From: Monoplex corrugatus
Lineage: Eukaryota > Mollusca > Gastropoda > Littorinimorpha > Ranellidae
DNA: 64,000 nucleotides
Direction of reading: 5' to 3'
NCBI GenBank assembly: GCA_030674185.1
Contig: CM060306.1
Coordinates: 47,087,716 to 47,151,715 of the forward strand
The translations under genes and the position numbers were made by a program. Below, in pieces: positions 57,080 to 64,000 of the stretch (position 1 is the first letter of the stretch; each line of letters opens with the position of its first letter). The notes under the pieces are model-generated. The model was not told the origin of the DNA. It saw only the letters and a list, made by a program, of their open reading frames with translations, and searched no databases.

Positions 57080-57163
57080 CCCCTGTGATTGGAATTCCCG
57101 GCACTCTGGTTTCAGCTATAACAAAAACCATCACCACCCGTCTTATTGGTCGTGCTGCCTTGG
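57080..57163 (+). CDS. SLC46-like transporter gene B, exon 5
   Basis: This 84-bp exon lies between 'ttcttttcacag' and 'gtaaga'. It completes codon 409 (a|cc, threonine) and encodes PVIGIPGTLVSAITKTITTR, then LIGRAALG. This is membrane segment 10 and the following basic linker, with one base carried to the next exon. It is identical in length and phase to the gene A exon. Confidence 0.85.
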
Positions 57164-57479
57164 GTAAGATGCTAAACTTGTGTTCATTTTGAAAAATCAC
57201 ATCAAATCTTACATTTTCTGTGTTTGTCCGTTTGTGTGTGTTTCTGATATAAAAATATGTCAACAAATCAAGAAAACAACAATAAAAAAAACAAAGAGCA
57301 AGAAAAACAACAACAACAAGAACAGTACTACCACCAACAACTTCTGCAGCAAACTTAAGAATAAAAATTAACGTCAAAAACAAAAACGAACGACAAAATA
57401 GTAGCTTTTGTGTGCCCAATTACTTACTGTCTCTCTAAATCAAAAACAAAAGACCATTGGCTTTCATATTCTTTACTTT
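57164..57479 (+). other. Gene B intron 5, start
   Basis: Adenine-rich sequence with AAC and AAG repeats, paralogous to 13176-13480. No feature is recognised. Confidence 0.6.
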
Positions 57480-57741
57480 AGATTCGATCAGACTTCCAAT
57501 CAGATGGTCTAGGTCCAGTGCTACCTGTGTATCTCCCTTATGGCGGGTAAAGGGGGAAGATGTTTTCGATTTCTCAGGTCAACGTATGTGCAGATCTACA
57601 AGTGCTAAACACCTTCGTGTGCATGCACATGCAGAATATCAATTATGAGCTATAAGTATCCTGTAAGTCATTGTCAGTCTGGTGGCTTGTTGAAACATGT
57701 AAACGCCCAGCACGCACACCCACCAATGACGGATTATGCAG
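57480..57741 (+). mobile_element. tRNA-derived SINE, truncated by LINE insertion
   Basis: The blocks 'gattcgatcagacttccaat', 'tctcaggtcaacgtatgtgc', 'atgcacatgcagaatatcaa' and 'tatcctgtaagtcattg' are all present. The remainder lies beyond the LINE. The paralogue is 13480-13740. Confidence 0.65.
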
Positions 57742-58980
57742 ACTTTGTAGCTGCATACCGCCTGCACATTGTGGACAGAACAATGTCAAATCTTATCACT
57801 GATCATTCTATTCGTCATCAAATGTTTGCTGATGATACACAGTTAAACAACTCTGAATCCCCTTCAAATTACTCTTCACTTATTCAATCATTGCAAGACT
57901 CTGTTTCTGACATAAAAACCTGGATGGACGATAGTCGCCTCAAGCTAAACCAAGGAAAAACCGAAGCAATGCGCTTTTCTCCCAGTCCTGCTATCTCTTC
58001 TGACCTTCCCTCTAACATTCGTTTCGAAGATTCTATTGTTGATTTCTCTGAACAGTCACGCTATCTTGGATTCTTTCTTGATTCTCATCTAACTATGAAA
58101 CATCAGATCATGAAAACGTGTCAGGCCGCATACATCCAACTCCGACAAATCAGTTCCATACGTCATTACCTCACATATGAAGCAACAAAAACACTTGTAA
58201 CTGCTTGTATTCTGTCCAGATTAGATTATTGCAACTCCTTTTTTCTCGGCTGTCCCAAGACTCTTCTCAAACCCCTTCAACAGGTTCAAAACTCTGCAGC
58301 CAAATTAATTTTCAAAGCTCGCAAATCACACCATTGCACACCTCTCTTTAAACAACTCCACTGGCTTCCGATCGAACAAAGAATTAAGTACAAATCTGCT
58401 TGTATTTCTTTTCATGTCATCTCGGGCACTGCTCCAGCGTATATATCTGATCTATTTCAAGTCTATGTTCCTTCTCGTTCTTTACGTTCCGCTTCTGACG
58501 ACAGAATATTCCGTGTCCCCGGATTCAATAGAAAGCAACATGGTGGTCGTTCCTTCTCATACTCTGCTGCTGTTGAGTGGAATTCCCTGCCTCACTCTCT
58601 CCGCCACAGCCCCTCTCTCTCTTCCTTTAAGTCCAACCTGAAAACTCATTTATTCCGCCAGTACTTTTGAAACCTGAATTTTCTTGTTCTATTGTATGCG
58701 TGCGTGGGTGTGTGTGCGTGTGGGTGCGCGCGTGGGTGTTTGTGTGTGGGTGTGTTTGTGTGTGCGTGTGTGTGTCTGCATTCGTTGCTGCACACGCGTG
58801 CATGCCTGCATGTATGTGTTTATGTGTATTTCTTGTATTATGTATTTTGTTGAAAATGTGCTCTCCCCTCCCATTTCACCACTTTACTCCTCCTTTTCAA
58901 ATTTGTGAAGCGCTTTGAGTCCATAGAAAGCGCTATAAAAAATCTCCATACTTACTTACTTACTTACTTACTTACACGCA
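57742..58980 (+). mobile_element. L2/CR1-like LINE, 5'-truncated, long open C-terminal frame
   Basis: An open frame of about 300 codons runs from the catalytic FADDTQLNNSES (about 57822) through TWMDDSRLKLNQGKTEAM, RLDYCNSFFLGCPK, LHWLPIEQRIKYK, VYVPSRSLRSASDDRIFRVP and FSYSAAVEWNSLPHSLRHSP to KTHLFRQYF and TGA at 58668-58670. The 3' region has a TG-rich block (58695-58780), a perfect 8-bp stem AGCGCTTT/AAAGCGCT (58909-58916, 58927-58934) and a (CTTA)n tail to 58975. The intact frame suggests a young insertion. It lies in gene B intron 5 and is absent from copy A. The 5' border is judged by comparison with 13720-13740. Confidence 0.92.
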
Positions 58981-60023
58981 TCCCAGACAATTAGAATGAA
59001 AAATAAAGAAACTTTACAATCTCTTTCCTCAGAAATCCTGGCAGTAAATCGTAGTATGTTTTAGAAGATTATTCCTAAATTCAGAAGATTAAGATTAAAG
59101 AAGTGAATTCGTAAGTTGTATGTGATTTATGGAAAAGGGATTGACTGTGTTATTTGGTATCATGTCTTTTTATTATTTTATGGGCTGATATCAAATTCTT
59201 ATGCAGGAATAAATCTGAAATATCTGCTATATTCTTAAAATCACTCTAGTATACTAGTGCTGTTTAAGAGGACAAGTATTAAAAATCACATTTGTGAAGA
59301 CCAGTGAGAGGTCTAAGTAGAATGTGCTGTTGGTTGGTGTGGTATGAATTGACTATTGTTAGGTATTTTGTTGATAAAGCATAACTATGTAGTTATTCTT
59401 TTAAGAGCAGTTTGTGGTCAGTTACGCTGAATCTCTTTCTTTTTAAATCAACGAATAAATCGCCGCAATTAAAAATGTGTTCATCTTACGAAGCTGCGGC
59501 TAATAAGGCGTACTAATGAATCTTGACATAAATGGGTTTTTTTTCTTCTCCATAGTACCAGATTGTTTAAATGTTGTAGTATATTTTCATTCATATGACT
59601 AGTAATAAGTTTGTTTATGTTTTTTGTTTCCCCAAGGGGTTTTGTGAGAACGTATATGCTTTAAAAATTAGGTTTACTGTTTGACATATATGTGTTATTT
59701 TCAGAGAATAATTTTTGACAGTAGAATATTGATCAGAAAGTGACATGTTTACTTTGGACAAACTAGAGCGTGGAAGAGAGAGAGAGAGAGGTGGGGGTAG
59801 ACAGAGACAGAGACAGAGACAGACACAGACACAGACACAGACACAGACACAGACACAGACACAGACACAGAGAAACAGAGAAAGAGACAGAGACGCAGAG
59901 ACAGAGAGAGAGAGATGGGGGAGCCATCATTGTGCTTGAAATACATCACAATGACAAAGAAATCTGCCAAGCCAAGAAATGAAATTTGACGTCATTCATA
60001 ATCAAACAGATGTTGGGTTTCAG
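58981..60023 (+). other. Gene B intron 5, end, with (GACACA)n array
   Basis: This is paralogous to 13740-15095 without the 14481-14635 SINE. A GACAGA/GACACA hexanucleotide array occupies 59776-59915. It ends in acceptor 'ttgggtttcag'. Confidence 0.7.
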
Positions 60024-60180
60024 CATCCACATTTTCCGTGACACTGGCAGGGGAGCAGGTGTTCATATACATCGGTAGCATCTCAGCTAACTACATGTAC
60101 CAATACTTTCTTCCCACGTTGCCTACTGCCCCCTTCTACATGGGTGCTGGTTTCCTTGCTGTTTCTACCCTCATATTTAC
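60024..60180 (+). CDS. SLC46-like transporter gene B, exon 6
   Basis: The exon completes an alanine (g|ca) and encodes residues 437-488 plus two bases: STFSVTLAGEQVFIYIGSIS, ANYMYQYFLPTLPTAPFYM and GAGFLAVSTLIF. These are membrane segments 11 and 12, which complete the 12-segment fold. The donor is 'gtgagt'. Without splicing the frame would end at once (ACG TGA). The gene A-type terminal exon is not found downstream, so the end of gene B is unsettled. A candidate is given at 61405-61495. Confidence 0.85.
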
Positions 60181-61404
60181 GTGAGTGTTTTTTGTTGTTG
60201 TTTTTGTTGTTGTTTTGTTTGGTTTGGTTTTTATCTATCTGTGCTTATTTGTATAACAGAGACATTAATATATGTATACACGCCAAAGATCAGAGGCAAA
60301 AAGGTTAAAGGGACCACTACCTGCTTCCGATTTAGTGAGTGCGATCTTGCAAATTCCGTCAGAGCGCGTTGGTTTTGTTTTGTTTTGTTTTGTTTTCTTT
60401 TCTTTTCTTTTCTTTTCTTTTCTTTTCTTTTGGCGTTCCAGTTTTCTCCAGAGTGTGTGTATGAACGATGTTTGCACACAACATGCAAGTAGTATGTAAC
60501 TGCATGGACTGCAGACTTTGTCTTTTAATGGATGTTCATGCAGGGTGTGTTCATATTTCCATAAGCCATCGAACACTGATATGACTTACAGGATATTCAG
60601 TTTGCATGATTCGATGTTCTTCATGCGTATACAAATTAAGGTTGGTGGTTATTAAGCACTGGAAGATCTGCACACATGCTGACCTGGGAGATCAGAAAAA
60701 TGTCCCCTCTTCACTGACCAGGCAGGAGGTTCTCAGTTAAGATCGAAGGGAAGACTTCTGGACTGGAAGTCTGACATCTTACAAACTTGACTCCTGCTAG
60801 CCTTCATATGGCATGTGAACTGTGCTAGATGGAGGATTTTCTGATACTGTGGTCAAGTCCGTTTTATTTTCTTCTGATTTAAATGTCAAGTTCTTGTCCA
60901 GCTGCTCTTCACAGCCCATCATTGAGGTCTAAATCTTGCTAATTCATGTAGAGCATGACATCAGAGATACAGATTCAAGTTTCAAGACTATTCACATTAA
61001 ACCCTTCTAGGGCTTGGAGGATACAACGTTAGAAACAAACAATTCTTGCAACAGACATCTTGGATAAACAACATTAATATGTTAATTAAAATACATTAAG
61101 TGACAATCGAATAAGACATAATAAATTCATTAAGACAAGAACACTACTGTTGTGAAGAAATATTTGGTGATACACAATACGCATTCAGGCGCACTTTCAT
61201 AATCTAATGAATTAAGTCAGGTTCAACAATGTACATTTCTTTGATAATATGATTTTTCGAAAACTGAATGGTGGTAATATTTTTAATTAAATCATATGAC
61301 CAATCTTACAACATAATTCGTCGTGTTTTGGACATTACTTGATAAAACGGAATTCGACATCAAGTACAGTCATGTCAAAATCATTATATACATATTTCTC
61401 TTAG
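60181..61404 (+). other. Gene B last intron, with copy-B-specific insertion
   Basis: It has a GTT-rich stretch after the donor and a (TTTTC)n tract (60373-60430). The stretch 60290-61010 is absent from copy A. It holds a minus-strand SINE (annotated separately). After 61150 the sequence no longer matches copy A. Confidence 0.6.
60555..60795 (-). mobile_element. tRNA-derived SINE (minus strand)
   Basis: 'ccatcgaacactgatatga', 'cttacaggata', 'gcacacatgctgacctggga', 'gatcagaaaaatgtccc' and 'cttctggactggaagtctga' are the reversed family blocks from 3' end to tRNA-like head. Confidence 0.7.
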
Positions 61405-61495
61405 GATACCTACTCTTTGCCCAAATTTCATTGGCAGTATATTGCTGCTGTATGGAATTTTTTTCAGTGAATATCCACGCAAAATCGGTAAATGA
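61405..61495 (+). CDS. Candidate terminal exon of gene B
   Basis: After 'catatttctcttag' (ending 61404) the frame set by exon 6 (ac|g) runs 29 more codons (IPTLCPNFIGSILLLYGIFF, then SEYPRKIGK) to TGA at 61493-61495. AATAAA at 61541-61546 and T/G-rich sequence follow closely. The phase, stop and poly(A) signal fit a last exon. However, the peptide adds a hydrophobic stretch after segment 12 and does not resemble the gene A tail, so chance is possible. Confidence 0.3.
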
Positions 61496-61540
61496 GTAAT
61501 GTCTTTTTCTTTGGAAAAATCTGATTTGAAGTTATGATAA

Positions 61541-61546
61541 AATAAA
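61541..61546 (+). terminator. Possible poly(A) signal of gene B
   Basis: AATAAA 46 bp after the candidate stop, followed by 'ttgtttttgg'. It has value only if the candidate exon is real. Confidence 0.3.
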
Positions 61547-61739
61547 ATATTTGTTTTTGGACTCAAGATAACTTTACTAAATAAGTGTATCTATATGAAG
61601 AAAAGACTGTGACTCCCATGTTTACTCTTATCCAGAATCAGTAAGTATTGCTTTCGAACTGCTAAACTGAGGAATGTGTAAACAGACATAAAATGAAGAT
61701 TATACACGGCTGCTGTGTCATAAAATTCGTGTGTGTGTG

Positions 61740-63079
61740 TGGAAGGAGATTCTCTACCAAGGGCAACATGAAGATACACAGGCCGAAAAGGGTTGTATGA
61801 CATTTCTGATGAACGAGCAGCAGCACACTGCGCTAGCAGAGATAACATCAAAAACCAAGGTCAGGAATCAAACCACAGCACCAAAGAAGACATCCATGCT
61901 GATGGTTCAGACGAATAATTCATGTAGGTTTTTGATGTTAAGCATTAGAAACGCAACTTGCCACACACAAGAATAAAAGAGGAATTGGAGAGGCATGATG
62001 AAGAAATACTCTACAAACTAGATGTCCTGATAGCGAGAAGTATTCTGGAACACAAACAAGCCACATTCAGAAATACTGTATAGACAACATGTATGGACAT
62101 CTACGGCCTCTTCAGAAATCCAACGTCAGGGTCAACTGGAGGATATGGGGAGAATAAAAAGAAATTGCAAGAGACATATGAAGGTCGCTTAGGAATCTAA
62201 TATGAAAATGTAGAAGAAAATATGGAAAGAACGTGAAATTGAAACATAGAAAAGTGGATTCAGCATAGAAGAAAAGGAAAAACAGCGAAAACAAAAGAGA
62301 AATATGATACAAAATTACTTCGGAGGAAGATGCCTGAACAACGCAGGTCTGGGACATTGACAGTGGATAAAAAAAACTGCTCCGCAACGGTATCTCAGGA
62401 AATCATTGTGACTCTCAGAAAGAGGCACTGATTGAAATCCAGAGTCTTGTGCAATATTCATAACCAGAAATAAATGCTAAATAACAAGCCAGCAATGCAG
62501 TATGAAGCAAATAAAGTTAGAAAGCCAGAACCAAATCACCAATGGGGAATACGAAAAAAGTGTCCCAGCGTTCTTGATGGAGTGTACATTCCAAAAGAAT
62601 AGAATTCGAGTGACATTAACCATTTCATACCAAAATCACCTCCGAACGTCAAAGGGAAAGTATCTTATCTGTCATGACAACAAGACTAAGTATCTAACAG
62701 AAAGCGAGTATTTGGATGTGTCAATTCCGAAACTAGGTATTTGGGGAGTATCTGGTTATTTAGAGCATACCCCGATGATTTGGGAAGCAATCCAAAGAGC
62801 TAACGATGAAGATGGACTTTGATGCGTTCATGCAAAGTAGTGTTAACCTAAGAAGACACACAAGAGAGTACATTCAAGTGCTTAAAGAGACTGCGCAAGC
62901 ACTTACTACTGCCAGCAGACGCTCTGGCAACCTTGTACATAGCAGGATGCAGCATAACGTGGTCTGGAGAAGCTGTCATGTGACATCAAGGTCACAGAAG
63001 TGGGATCTGCTTGGTGAAGCAGACGACGAGGAGTGCACAGCGACTTTTTCAGAATGGAATTTAACACACACGCACACAC

Positions 63080-63141
<62 letters not shown>

Positions 63142-63142
63142 A

Positions 63143-63216
<74 letters not shown>

Positions 63217-64000
63217 ACAAATCACCACAAGAGTGGTATGAGATCAGATATTGTTTTCTATTCCGTTTTTATCACTCTATTTGTTGATGTCTGTATATTG
63301 CAAAGCAAAATATAAATGATTGAAAAAGGTTAAATAAAAGAGTTATCCATTCCCATTCATCAAACACATGATTTTTATCGGGCTCACCTTACGTCTGACA
63401 GTATAACGAGAATAACCCATATCTACAAAACGGAAAAGTATGCCAGTTTAGCCAGCACCTTGAAGGAAATCCAGCTTTCAAGTCAAAGTCCACACCATGG
63501 ACGTTGGTGCAAGGGGTTGGTAGGCATCTCTGCTTGCGAGCTCATAAAACACTTCTCGATTTCTAGGAAGAAAAGGACCAGATCCCTAAAGGTAATAGGC
63601 TAAAGCAGCTGAAGAGTTGCAGCTGGATCTGGTCGAAAAAGATCAAAATGTCCCTATATTTTGCAGGCGCCAGATTGCTAGAGGTTAAAACATCCATCAA
63701 AAGGATGACTTGACCACGAGACACTGGCGGTGCGCGTTCGAACCAGGTGGGGAGAAAAAAAAAAAACAACAATAGTGACAGAATAGAAGCGTCACCTTCT
63801 TGGAGATGTGGGTTTGAATCCAGGTGGAAAAATATGATGATACCAGAAGTGCATCCATGACTCATGACCTGGATGCGATCCGATTCTCCCTAGAATGTAA
63901 GAAGTTTAGGGCCAAAACGCGTACTCGAGTGGGGGATTTTCTTCTTAAGACCTTCTGTTGTCCACCTTTTTTTCAGATGTTCTCGCTAATCTGTTCGAAT
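61740..64000 (+). mobile_element. R2-type LINE remnant, copy III, internally deleted
   Basis: This is the segmental paralogue of 17450-20370. The reverse transcriptase piece at 62680-62820 reads GVSGYLEHTPMIWEAIQRAN. It then jumps to sequence matching 19815-20100 ('catgcaaagtagtgttaacc' at 62829), so about 1.2 kb of reverse transcriptase and connection is deleted. The endonuclease-like end (MRSDIVF equivalent at 63238) and the tRNA-like module (63660-63960, B-box-like 'gcgttcgaaccag') follow to the window edge. It is not functional. Confidence 0.7.
63065..63218 (+). repeat. (AC)n microsatellite within LINE copy III
   Basis: More than 70 AC units inserted or expanded at the place where copy I reads 'aacgaaaaagaaaac' (20068). 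Confidence 0.97.

Noticed and set aside
63663..63750. tRNA gene suggested by 'gcgttcgaacca'
   Set aside because: Only a B-box-like element fits; acceptor and anticodon stems cannot be formed convincingly. It is treated as part of a SINE or LINE 3' module.

Overview
This is a window of animal nuclear genome, most likely a mollusc and probably a marine gastropod. The evidence is split genes with GT-AG introns, many degraded non-LTR retrotransposons (LINEs), tRNA-derived SINEs of a type I associate with gastropods, very many (CA)n, (GA)n and (TCTG)n microsatellites, and a scaffold gap of exactly 100 N. The species assignment is inference.

The only convincing host genes are two tandem paralogues on the plus strand, both of the SLC46 branch of the major facilitator superfamily (proton-coupled folate transporter-like). 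Gene B is nearly complete. It has exons at 39913-40131, 45399-45589, 49078-49563, 53943-54271, 57080-57163 and 60024-60180, and every codon phase matches across the splices. These encode about 489 residues with about 12 membrane segments, the loop 2-3 signature GMKSDQIGRR, and an unusual charged low-complexity insertion of about 57 residues in the cytosolic loop 4-5. Gene A has only its 3' half in the window: exons at 4617-4946, 13092-13175, 15096-15252 and a terminal exon at 16881-17043 followed by AATAAA. Its exon 4 carries a 1-bp insertion relative to gene B, so it is either a young pseudogene or contains a sequence error.

The two genes lie in a segmental duplication: roughly 830-17750 and on to about 20370 corresponds to 51290-64000. 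Introns, repeats and downstream LINE remnants are shared. Comparing the copies dates the mobile elements. Specific to copy A are a ~3.6 kb insertion (6573-10165) with an L2/CR1-like LINE, and an RTE-like LINE (11424-13027) 65 bp upstream of exon 5. Specific to copy B are a 5'-truncated L2/CR1-like LINE (57742-58980) inside an older SINE, and a ~700 bp block holding a SINE (60290-61010). An R2-type LINE with an RT region, a CCHC motif and a restriction-like endonuclease lies downstream of both genes (17450-22375 and 61740-64000).

The 23.5-39.8 kb spacer between the genes holds a decayed duplicate of gene A's last exon (about 23077), RTE-like LINE pieces in both orientations (25762-30207), a 2.6 kb tandem duplication (30530-33100 and 33555-36130) with the gap at its junction, and a 166-bp insertion with 14-bp target-site duplications carrying a hammerhead-like motif. 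Gene B introns hold further LINE remnants (40500-41960, 42470-43500, 45795-48075, 49725-50817), a 33-bp minisatellite (44356-45240) and a ~25-bp degenerate minisatellite (49600-51200).

All open reading frames found in mobile elements are broken. Most other long open frames are microsatellite artefacts. I see no CRISPR array, rRNA or bacterial-type operon.
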